Source of the DNA: a virus
IMG/VR virus record: IMGVR_UViG_3300025108_000162
Coordinates: 1-37,199 of that record
Strand: one strand, 5' to 3'
Length of the DNA stretch: 37,199 nucleotides
Numbering within the stretch: the stretch's first letter is position 1; every line of letters begins with the position of its first letter. This document shows positions 4,911 to 10,216 of the stretch, in pieces. A program made the translations under genes and the position numbers. Under the pieces are notes generated by a model, which saw nothing but the letters and a program-made list of their open reading frames with translations, searched no databases and was not told the DNA's origin.

Positions 4911-5969
4911 TTATGCCTGATTAATAATCGCCCATTTGATATCGTCAGGGTGTTTGAATCTATTTTCTTGAGATCTTTCCACTGCTTCGATGAGGGTAAC
5001 TGGTCCAAGAGTTTGAGCACCTTTGCCTTTCACATTCTTCTCCATTGTGTTATACATCTCAATGACACGATAGAGTACCCAACGAGGAGAATCAAAGGAA
5101 CCGTAACCCTTAATTAATGCCTCTTGACTAAACTGTGCTGCGAGGTTAATAACAATCCACTCACGGAATCGCTTCGCCTTACCATTACTCAGACCCTCTT
5201 CAATGTAGCGATCGATGAAACATAGGGCACGAAGTGCAACACCGTGAACCTTACCCTTGAACCCATAAACTTCTTCCCAAAGTTTATATCCTCGCTTGAT
5301 CTTTTCAAGACCGAGAACGTTCCTGCTATAGTCTGCGGTGATGATGTAATAGAACTGACCGAAGTTAGTAACTTCCAAGGCATCGTCTTTAACAGAACCG
5401 AAACCATCGTTCTGAACATTCAGTTCCTGCATGACAGATTGCACATGCAGAGCATCTTCTTCACCACATACAACTTCAGCACGAAGTTCATCAATCTTGG
5501 TTAACTTCTTACGAAGAGTGTTAAGAGACCAGAAAAGTTCTGCCTCTGCCATCAAGATACGCTTGAGATTCGCGATCTTGCTAACACTGTGATCGTAGTC
5601 ATGTTCAAGGACTTGTTGTGTAACTGGAGGTGAAGTTTCAACACAGTTGACACCATAGATCACCTCCTTGTGTTGTCCGTCGATGACATAATCTCCTGAG
5701 TATTCTTCTAACTCAGGAGGACGACGAGAGATAATAGATGCAACCATTAATCCTAGGTTGCATTGTCCGTAAGACCTAATCTTTGCATGGGAAAGCATAC
5801 GCTGATACAGACTATCAACGATGTTATTCATGACTTGAGCATAAGGCGCTTGTTCTACAAGCAGTGATGAACCAATATAACCTTTCTTTGCCTTATCTCC
5901 TTCTTTATCGAGATAACGTTGGACGAGATCTCCGATGGTGAGGTTATCACCAGGGTTTGGAATTTGCAT
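4911..5969 (-). CDS. DGQHR-motif protein, ParB/DndB-like (352 aa)
   Basis: Begins MQIPNPGDNLTIGDLVQRYL. The sequence SGDYVIDGQHKEVIYG (residues 91-106) matches the DGQHR box of ParB/Srx-fold proteins such as DndB-type regulators, with Lys in place of the final Arg. The rest is mostly helical, including SKIANLKRILMAEAELFW and a C-terminal helical region with RFREWIVINLAAQFSQEALI. In characterised families the DGQHR fold binds nucleotides or DNA and often accompanies DNA-modification systems; here it lies directly downstream of a DNA methyltransferase. The start ATG follows a hairpin at 5977-5992 by only a few bases and has no ribosome site, so translation may be limited. Family assignment is from one motif, so moderate. 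Confidence 0.5.
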   Translation of the reverse strand: MQIPNPGDNLTIGDLVQRYLDKEGDKAKKGYIGSSLLVEQAPYAQVMNNIVDSLYQRMLSHAKIRSYGQCNLGLMVASIISRRPPELEEYSGDYVIDGQHKEVIYGVNCVETSPPVTQQVLEHDYDHSVSKIANLKRILMAEAELFWSLNTLRKKLTKIDELRAEVVCGEEDALHVQSVMQELNVQNDGFGSVKDDALEVTNFGQFYYIITADYSRNVLGLEKIKRGYKLWEEVYGFKGKVHGVALRALCFIDRYIEEGLSNGKAKRFREWIVINLAAQFSQEALIKGYGSFDSPRWVLYRVIEMYNTMEKNVKGKGAQTLGPVTLIEAVERSQENRFKHPDDIKWAIINQA

Positions 5970-5976
5970 ATAAATT

Positions 5977-6029
5977 CTGACGCTTGCGTCAGGTGAGAGT
6001 GTATGTTTGAAGCATCATAAACATGCTTC
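5977..6029 (-). other. Two adjacent hairpins between methyltransferase and DGQHR genes
   Basis: Two perfect inverted repeats with seven-base arms: GAAGCAT/ATGCTTC (6029-6009), which overlaps the methyltransferase stop, and CTGACGC-AA-GCGTCAG (5992-5977), which ends 8 bases before the next start codon. Neither is followed by a T-run, so they do not look like terminators. They could stabilise or process the mRNA, or hide the start of gene 4911. Confidence 0.65.
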
Positions 6030-6750
6030 AGAACAAAGAGGTAAGACCTGCATTTGTTCTTTCATTAGTAATACTAACATATTTTTCGTCAATGTCAAAC
6101 CCAATCCATTTTCTGTTACATTCTGTCGCAACCGTTGCGGTTGTACCTGATCCCATAAAGGGATCCAGAACGGTGTCACCAACCTTAGTAGAAAGTGCAA
6201 TGCAATTCTTTACAAGTTGTGGCGGAAATGGTGCTGGGTGTTGCTTTTGACGATCGGGTGGAATAACCCATACTTCACCCCTAAATTCAGGGGATACAGC
6301 ATCACGAAACACTTTTGGTTTCTTTTTACAGAACCAATAAATGTGTTCAGTACAAGGTACTAAAACATCATTACGAATGTTAGGAGAGTTTCTCCTATCC
6401 CAGATGATCAGTTGATATAACTGAACATCACTATGTATAATGAAATCAGTAGGTAAATAGCACCGATTCTTAAATCTTCTAGGTTTGTGATTGAAGAAGA
6501 TAGAACCATCGGGTTTAATAATACGATGACATTGGTTGAGAAACTCTACCATCCATGCCTGATACTGATCCTCAGGCATATCGTCACCATAAGTGTTGTA
6601 ATCGATCTGAAACTTACCCCAGATCTGATTACCTTGCTTCACCTTACCTAACAATCCCTTCTTGTTATATGGAGGGGATGTGACAATACAATCGATGGAA
6701 TTATCTTCCATCTCTTTCATGCCTTCGATGCAATCTTTATTGATAATCAT
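6028..6750 (-). CDS. DNA methyltransferase, beta class, TSPPY type (240 aa)
   Basis: Transfers a methyl group from SAM to the exocyclic amino group of adenine (N6) or cytosine (N4) in DNA. The catalytic motif TSPPYN is at residues 24-29 and the SAM-binding motif DPFMGSGTT at 196-204; catalytic-before-SAM order defines the beta class. The family-typical segment with VLVPCTEHIYWFCKK and a C-terminal WIGFDIDEKYVSIT are also present. TSPPY does not by itself decide between N4-cytosine and N6-adenine. Length is normal for a minimal enzyme without a separate target domain. The start overlaps the stop of the upstream putative nuclease gene as ATGA, so the two are translationally coupled. Confidence 0.92.
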   Translation of the reverse strand: MIINKDCIEGMKEMEDNSIDCIVTSPPYNKKGLLGKVKQGNQIWGKFQIDYNTYGDDMPEDQYQAWMVEFLNQCHRIIKPDGSIFFNHKPRRFKNRCYLPTDFIIHSDVQLYQLIIWDRRNSPNIRNDVLVPCTEHIYWFCKKKPKVFRDAVSPEFRGEVWVIPPDRQKQHPAPFPPQLVKNCIALSTKVGDTVLDPFMGSGTTATVATECNRKWIGFDIDEKYVSITNERTNAGLTSLF

Positions 6751-7373
6751 ACAAACAGGTTACGGTGAATGTGCCACAGAACATTGTAGCGATTGCCCAG
6801 TTTCTTTTTACCTTCACGCTGAAAGTGGAAGTAACTCTTACCATCAGCATTTTTCAGGTGAATACCACCACGAAGAAAGACCCATTGAGCATCTTTAATC
6901 TTATCACAAATCTCCTGATAGGTCAACTCCAACTCTTCATTTGTCTTTGTATTTTTAATTACAACTGACGTGATGTCGAACCCATTGCGAATAATAAGAT
7001 CGACAACCTCTGCCTTGTTTGTATTAAGGAACTCTTTGAAAGCATCAACCTGTACTGTATCAATCTGTTTGATAGTACGACGATCTTTGCCGTTGTAGTT
7101 ATAACCTACACTACCACAGAAATGTGCAATGAACTCAGCAGCATCACCACTGATGTTCAACATCTTGATGAAATGTTTCTGTGTTGTGAGGTGAACCTGT
7201 GTAGAAGATCCTGACATGTTCTTGATGCTCTTATTGTTGACACCATCAGTGCCATCAATTTTAGTGCGTGAACCTCCAACTTGTGTCAGACCGTGAGCAT
7301 CACAAACTTCCTTCTCTTTAATAGTAGAGTATTCTTCGCGGGTTTTGAATCCTTGTTCAGCGGTGAGAGGCAT
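6747..7373 (-). CDS. Putative endonuclease-like partner of the methyltransferase (208 aa)
   Basis: I start it at the ATG at 7373 (MPLTAEQGFKTREEYSTIKE); the longer frame to 7415 would begin upstream of its own promoter's -10 box. Residues 38-52, KIDGTDGVNNKSIKN, give a D-G...S-x-K arrangement reminiscent of the D...(E/S/Q)xK core of PD-(D/E)xK nucleases, followed by SGSSTQVHLTTQKHF. A second half contains GFDITSVVIKNTKT and LRGGIHLKNADGKSYFHFQR. Tight ATGA coupling to a DNA methyltransferase is the arrangement of type II restriction-modification genes. I do not recognise a named family; nuclease activity is an inference from motif and context. Other possibilities are a specificity or anti-restriction factor. 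Confidence 0.45.
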   Translation of the reverse strand: MPLTAEQGFKTREEYSTIKEKEVCDAHGLTQVGGSRTKIDGTDGVNNKSIKNMSGSSTQVHLTTQKHFIKMLNISGDAAEFIAHFCGSVGYNYNGKDRRTIKQIDTVQVDAFKEFLNTNKAEVVDLIIRNGFDITSVVIKNTKTNEELELTYQEICDKIKDAQWVFLRGGIHLKNADGKSYFHFQREGKKKLGNRYNVLWHIHRNLFV

Positions 7374-7394
7374 TGCTTTGTTTGACCTGTATAC

Positions 7395-7423
7395 AGTATT
7401 GCATGAAAAAAGCACCCCGTCAA
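7395..7423 (-). promoter_or_regulatory. Early promoter with -35 box in a terminator loop
   Basis: Minus strand TTGACG (7423-7418), exactly 17 bases, AATACT (7400-7395), preceded by TGC. The -35 box is the full loop of the terminator at 7411-7430. The leader GTATACAGGTCAAACAAAGC runs into the ATG at 7373. Confidence 0.75.
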
Positions 7424-7430
7424 GGGTGCT
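7405..7430 (-). terminator. Rho-independent terminator
   Basis: Minus strand AGCACCC-TTGACG-GGGTGCT, a perfect seven-base stem, followed by TTTTT. It ends the unit 9633-7449 and carries the promoter of the next unit. Confidence 0.9.
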
Positions 7431-7434
7431 GCTC

Positions 7435-7448
7435 CAGTTCGGTGACTG
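7435..7448 (-). repeat. Unit-boundary inverted-repeat element, copy 6
   Basis: Minus strand CAGTCACCGAACTG: CAGT/ACTG pair, the fifth pair is C-A. The GTGA that precedes it includes the TGA stop of gene 7449, so the element begins inside the stop codon. Confidence 0.5.
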
Positions 7449-7610
7449 TCACGCGGGGAGGACATCCCAATTTACATTTTCTGGCACAAGATTGTCGATT
7501 ACATATTCAACATTGTGCATTCCATAGACTATAACTTCTTGGGTTGCAAAAAATCCTGGTTTCTTCTCCTTCTTCCAGAGAATACGCCAACGATCATAAT
7601 CTTTTTTCAT
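7449..7610 (-). CDS. Small hypothetical protein (53 aa)
   Basis: Begins MKKDYDRWRILWKKEKKPGF, very basic and Trp-rich, and continues FATQEVIVYGMHNVEYVIDN. No domain recognised. Its start overlaps the previous stop as ATGA and its own stop merges with boundary element copy 6. It is the last gene of the ten-gene unit starting at 9633. Confidence 0.65.
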   Translation of the reverse strand: MKKDYDRWRILWKKEKKPGFFATQEVIVYGMHNVEYVIDNLVPENVNWDVLPA

Positions 7611-7798
7611 CGAATAATTTCCCAGTTAGGATCATCTGTAGGGTGAACATAAAGACTCATACCAGAGTTAGGATTAAATAGATGCCACAAGCGTTTACGA
7701 TCAGTGACATACATTATATCACATCGTTTCAGGTCATAGATAAACTTTTGCTTAGCATCTCTGCTTTTGGGTCTAACCCTAACTCTTAATCCAATCAT
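7607..7798 (-). CDS. Small basic hypothetical protein (63 aa)
   Basis: Begins MIGLRVRVRPKSRDAKQKFI and ends SLYVHPTDDPNWEIIR. High Arg/Lys in the first half and a polar C-terminus. A small beta-barrel-like pattern is possible. ATGA overlaps at both ends support it as a genuine member of the operon. Similar short basic proteins occur in other cyanophages; no function is known. Confidence 0.75.
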   Translation of the reverse strand: MIGLRVRVRPKSRDAKQKFIYDLKRCDIMYVTDRKRLWHLFNPNSGMSLYVHPTDDPNWEIIR

Positions 7799-7938
7799 AG
7801 TTCTGATAATACATCACAGATTGCTTCTTCTTCAGTTCCTAATACTGAAGAGATCCATTCATCTTCTTGAAGTTGTACCTGATCGTTCTCTCTCCAAGAG
7901 ACGTTGAAGTCTTCATCGTACATACTGACCGAATCCAT
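7795..7938 (-). CDS. Small acidic hypothetical protein (47 aa)
   Basis: Begins MDSVSMYDEDFNVSWRENDQ and ends EEEAICDVLSEL; strongly acidic throughout. Its start lies inside the end of the preceding gene (26-base overlap in another frame); the internal ATG at 7923 (MYDEDFN) would reduce the overlap. Its stop overlaps the next start as ATGA. No known family. Confidence 0.6.
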   Translation of the reverse strand: MDSVSMYDEDFNVSWRENDQVQLQEDEWISSVLGTEEEAICDVLSEL

Positions 7939-8089
7939 TGTTTTGTGAAGTGATTGCTGATTGTTTCCAGTTTTTCAACTGGCGACGTTTTTGCTTGAGT
8001 CTGTGCAGTTCATCGTCAGAATATCTGACTTCACCACTTTCGCCTTTCTTGATGACTTTGTTCAATAGGCGGATTTCTTTTTCCAACAT
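7913..8089 (-). CDS. Small basic helical protein (58 aa)
   Basis: Begins MLEKEIRLLNKVIKKGESGE, followed by DDELHRLKQKRRQLKNWKQS. Two amphipathic basic helices with Leu spacing suggest a short coiled coil, possibly nucleic-acid binding. Starts 18 bases after the stop of the 2OG oxygenase at 8107. No family recognised. Confidence 0.65.
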   Translation of the reverse strand: MLEKEIRLLNKVIKKGESGEVRYSDDELHRLKQKRRQLKNWKQSAITSQNNGFGQYVR

Positions 8090-8106
8090 TATTAGTATTG
8101 CATAGA

Positions 8107-8733
8107 TTAGGGAGTTTGGGGAGAACCTTGTGTAGGTTCTTGAGGTGTCACAAGGAAGTTAGCAGAAAATGTAATCCTTTCTTCATCATTACGATTAGGA
8201 CACACATAGTGAGGATAGAATGATGGGAAGATCATAATATCACCTTGATTCGCATTAGGAACAATTGTATTTGCACTGGGAATAGTGAACAACTGCTTTA
8301 ATCCTGATGTTTTGTATTTAGAATCCTCATTATTATAGAACCTAAAAACAGTATCGTCAAATTCTCTAAAGAAATAAACCATACTTAAGTTACAATTAGG
8401 CACAGAGTGATCGTGATACTCTTGAAACCCACCTTTTGGATACTTATTAACCCATGCCTCTTTAGGTATTAACGACACATCAACAACTGGAGACATTTCA
8501 TCCATGAACTCATCAATCTGCTCACTGATTAGTGACAGAAACTCTGTCCAAGGAGCAGTGGTGTTTCTTGGATTATTGAATGAACTTTTTACAGTACAGT
8601 TCCACTCATTTGGTTCTCTAAAGTTATCCTCAGTTGATAAGAACTCAGCAAACAAATCTTTGATAGATGTTTGCTTCTCATCAGAAACTGTCCCACGGTA
8701 ATACCACATAGGACAGAACATTTCAATAGTCAT
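8107..8733 (-). CDS. 2OG-Fe(II) oxygenase, TIGR02466-like (208 aa)
   Basis: A probable 2-oxoglutarate/Fe(II)-dependent dioxygenase. Metal ligands are visible in the family-typical places: H-D-H in GFQEYHDHSVPNCNLSMVYF, the distal His in FPSFYPHYVCPN, and the 2OG-binding Arg in EERITFSANFLV. The distal arrangement (PHxVxPN...ERITFSxNF) matches the TIGR02466 group common in cyanophages. Substrate is unknown; such enzymes hydroxylate amino-acid side chains, nucleobases or small molecules. It lies in an early operon and ATGA-overlaps the preceding gene at 8730, unlike the three other oxygenases here, which sit with late or tRNA genes and are more similar to prolyl-hydroxylase-type enzymes. Confidence 0.8.
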   Translation of the reverse strand: MTIEMFCPMWYYRGTVSDEKQTSIKDLFAEFLSTEDNFREPNEWNCTVKSSFNNPRNTTAPWTEFLSLISEQIDEFMDEMSPVVDVSLIPKEAWVNKYPKGGFQEYHDHSVPNCNLSMVYFFREFDDTVFRFYNNEDSKYKTSGLKQLFTIPSANTIVPNANQGDIMIFPSFYPHYVCPNRNDEERITFSANFLVTPQEPTQGSPQTP

Positions 8734-8927
8734 TGGCGATACAACTCACTCAAATGTAATGTGTCAACTATTTCTTTTATGTGTTTCATCTTACTTAGAT
8801 ACACGTCTTCAGGAATTGCACCATCAGCATAAAACCGTTTCTGTATATCAGAGACATACATAATCAACGCATCTTTTAGAACCATCTTCTCATCCTTGTC
8901 AAGGATTGGTGAGTGTAAAAATTGCAT
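8730..8927 (-). CDS. Small helical hypothetical protein (65 aa)
   Basis: Begins MQFLHSPILDKDEKMVLKDA and contains MYVSDIQKRFYADGAIPEDV; ends VDTLHLSELYRQ. Predicted all-helical by eye, no catalytic motif. TAATG overlap with the preceding gene and ATGA overlap with the oxygenase gene at 8107 imply stoichiometric expression with it. Function unknown. Confidence 0.75.
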   Translation of the reverse strand: MQFLHSPILDKDEKMVLKDALIMYVSDIQKRFYADGAIPEDVYLSKMKHIKEIVDTLHLSELYRQ

Positions 8928-9112
8928 TAGTCGTCTCGTCTTAGAGTTTTTAGATAGTCAAGAACATAGGAACGGACATACATCAGTTCGGTGTAACATT
9001 TTTGATTGTGAGCACACTCACGCAATTTACTGTCTGGTTTCAATACAGATTCCATGAACAAATCAAGTCCTCGATTGAACTTAATGTTTTGTGATTCGTT
9101 ATCAAAGTCCAT
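8927..9112 (-). CDS. Small hypothetical protein (61 aa)
   Basis: I start it at the ATG at 9112 (MDFDNESQNIKFNRGLDLFM), four bases after the preceding stop, rather than at 9145, which lies inside the preceding gene. The rest, KPDSKLRECAHNQKCYTELM, has two Cys six residues apart, and the C-terminus is YVLDYLKTLRRDD. No domain recognised. Its stop overlaps the next start as TAATG. Confidence 0.7.
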   Translation of the reverse strand: MDFDNESQNIKFNRGLDLFMESVLKPDSKLRECAHNQKCYTELMYVRSYVLDYLKTLRRDD

Positions 9113-9116
9113 AGAA

Positions 9117-9212
9117 TTAATACTGTACGGTGAAATCAAGATCATAATCTATCTCAGAGTAATCATCGAACTCTAATTCGTCCACATCAGTTTCAGTACC
9201 ATCCAGAATCAT
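9117..9212 (-). CDS. Acidic micro-protein (31 aa), frame-overlapping
   Basis: Reads from the ATG at 9212: MILDGTETDVDELEFDDYSE, then IDYDLDFTVQY. Almost every second residue is acidic or aromatic, a composition that is unlikely as a chance product. It overlaps the last 20 bases of gene 9193 in another frame. The same frame stays open upstream to 9407, but that longer version reads out of frame through the conserved-looking MGKTFRR gene and looks like a shadow there. Confidence 0.45.
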   Translation of the reverse strand: MILDGTETDVDELEFDDYSEIDYDLDFTVQY

Positions 9213-9390
9213 TGTCGAGTTCAGGATTAAACCGTCTTCCTTTTTTGTTTCCTTTGGATTGGAAATCGTCATAGTTTTCTTCTGATCTTGGTGAACGATT
9301 AGTGCCGCCTTTTGCTCGCTTATCACGGATTGATTTGCCAGGAGAATAGTATCCTCGCTCGCTTCCGCCACGCCGAAAAGTTTTACCCAT
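9193..9390 (-). CDS. Basic, Gly/Arg-rich protein (65 aa)
   Basis: Begins MGKTFRRGGSERGYYSPGKS and ends in NPELDNDSGWY. Rich in Arg, Lys, Gly and Ser; the MGKTFRR start is familiar from small basic cyanophage proteins. Probably largely disordered and possibly nucleic-acid binding. It competes with a 96-residue frame (9117..9407) on the same strand; I prefer this one because of its start and composition. Confidence 0.65.
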   Translation of the reverse strand: MGKTFRRGGSERGYYSPGKSIRDKRAKGGTNRSPRSEENYDDFQSKGNKKGRRFNPELDNDSGWY

Positions 9391-9429
9391 TGTAATGAAG
9401 TGATCAATGATAAATTACATTAATATGTA

Positions 9430-9633
9430 TCAGTCTACATCCTTGTAAATTGAACGAATCTCGTCAACTTCGGGGATAGGGTACACTTGTGTGCGTAGTT
9501 GTTCAAAGCAATAACCAACACCCTTCAAAAAGTCTTCTGTTTTGTCCACAACGTCTTCTAGGATAGTTGCTTCAAACTCTTTAGTTGTTACCGTTGAATC
9601 TTCGTCAGTGCAGATCAGAGTGAATTGAGGCAT
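9430..9633 (-). CDS. Conserved cyanophage hypothetical protein (67 aa)
   Basis: Begins MPQFTLICTDEDSTVTTKEF and continues with a helix (LEDVVDKTEDFLKGVGYCFE). A small alpha/beta protein that I recognise as conserved in T4-like cyanophages, without known function. It is the promoter-proximal gene of the ten-gene unit 9633-7449. The leader after the -10 box reads ACATAGGTAAACAAATGACAGG. Confidence 0.85.
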   Translation of the reverse strand: MPQFTLICTDEDSTVTTKEFEATILEDVVDKTEDFLKGVGYCFEQLRTQVYPIPEVDEIRSIYKDVD

Positions 9634-9658
9634 GATCCTGTCATTTGTTTACCTATGT

Positions 9659-9687
9659 AATATAGCATAAAAAAAGAGGGGTCGCAA
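9659..9687 (-). promoter_or_regulatory. Early promoter with -35 box in a terminator loop
   Basis: Minus strand TTGCGA (9687-9682), exactly 17 bases, TATATT (9664-9659), preceded by TGC. The -35 box is the full loop of the terminator at 9675-9694. The -35 match to consensus is weaker than at 4859 and 7418, the -10 match is better. Confidence 0.7.
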
Positions 9688-9694
9688 CCCCTCT
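9668..9694 (-). terminator. Rho-independent terminator
   Basis: Minus strand AGAGGGG-TTGCGA-CCCCTCT, a perfect seven-base stem, followed by a run of T. It closes the large late transcription unit that ends with gene 9719. Confidence 0.9.
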
Positions 9695-9698
9695 GTGA

Positions 9699-9713
9699 CA
9701 CTTGTTTCAACTG
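9699..9713 (-). repeat. Unit-boundary inverted-repeat element, copy 4
   Basis: Minus strand CAGTT GAAAC AAGTG with one mismatched stem pair, preceded by GTGTGC and followed by TCACAG. It begins directly after the TAG stop of gene 9719. Confidence 0.5.
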
Positions 9714-9718
9714 GCACA

Positions 9719-10216
9719 CTAAACATAGTTAAAGTTAATTACCATCCGATATTCTGAGTCAGTTGTAGTTGTTCCCGTGTGCTTTGTGCTATTAGGAAAT
9801 GTTACCAATCTGTTTGCTACTGATTCAACTTTAGTGCCATCTTCAAGCAGTGTGTAACCATTACAGGTGTTCATATAAAGCACAGATGTCTTTAGATATG
9901 GACGATCATCAGCATCTAAAACGTCATTATGAAACCCATGCTCAATAATATTATCTACACCAACTAAAAAGTTTGCCTTTATCTTTAACAATGCACATGG
10001 TTGTAGTTTTTGTAGTACAGGATATAACAACTCAACACTATTATCAACTGGAGCATGTCGGTCATAAAACATATGAACCATTTGCACATTTCTATTGTGA
10101 TTGTTGGTAGTATCATCAACAATCTTAGAGACAGTCCAAGGGAAGAATGAACCTAGCATGGATTGTTTAATATGCCCAAACTCTGATGGAGTTAAGAACT
10201 CATCAATTATTTCCAT
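9719..10216 (-). CDS. 2OG-Fe(II) oxygenase (165 aa)
   Basis: Begins MEIIDEFLTPSEFGHIKQSM. The iron ligands are H-N-D in EHGFHNDVLD and the His in NSTKHTGTTTT; the 2OG-binding Arg is in EYRMVINFNYV. The segment NTCNGYTLLEDGTKVESVAN is closely mirrored in the oxygenase at 26848 (NTCDGYTLFEDGTKVDSVAN), so the two are paralogues. Substrate unknown. The gene follows the U32-like/methyltransferase fusion with a single-base overlap, and is the last gene before the terminator at 9675. Confidence 0.85.
   Translation of the reverse strand: MEIIDEFLTPSEFGHIKQSMLGSFFPWTVSKIVDDTTNNHNRNVQMVHMFYDRHAPVDNSVELLYPVLQKLQPCALLKIKANFLVGVDNIIEHGFHNDVLDADDRPYLKTSVLYMNTCNGYTLLEDGTKVESVANRLVTFPNSTKHTGTTTTDSEYRMVINFNYV

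Noticed and set aside
6747-7415. Longer start (7415) for the putative nuclease
   Set aside because: The extra 14 codons cover the promoter -10 box and would be upstream of the transcript start, so 7373 is used.
8089-8110. TGCAATACTAATA directly before the ATG at 8089, resembling the early -10 block
   Set aside because: It abuts the start codon, leaving no leader, has no -35 box, and lies inside a well-coupled operon; I treat it as chance.
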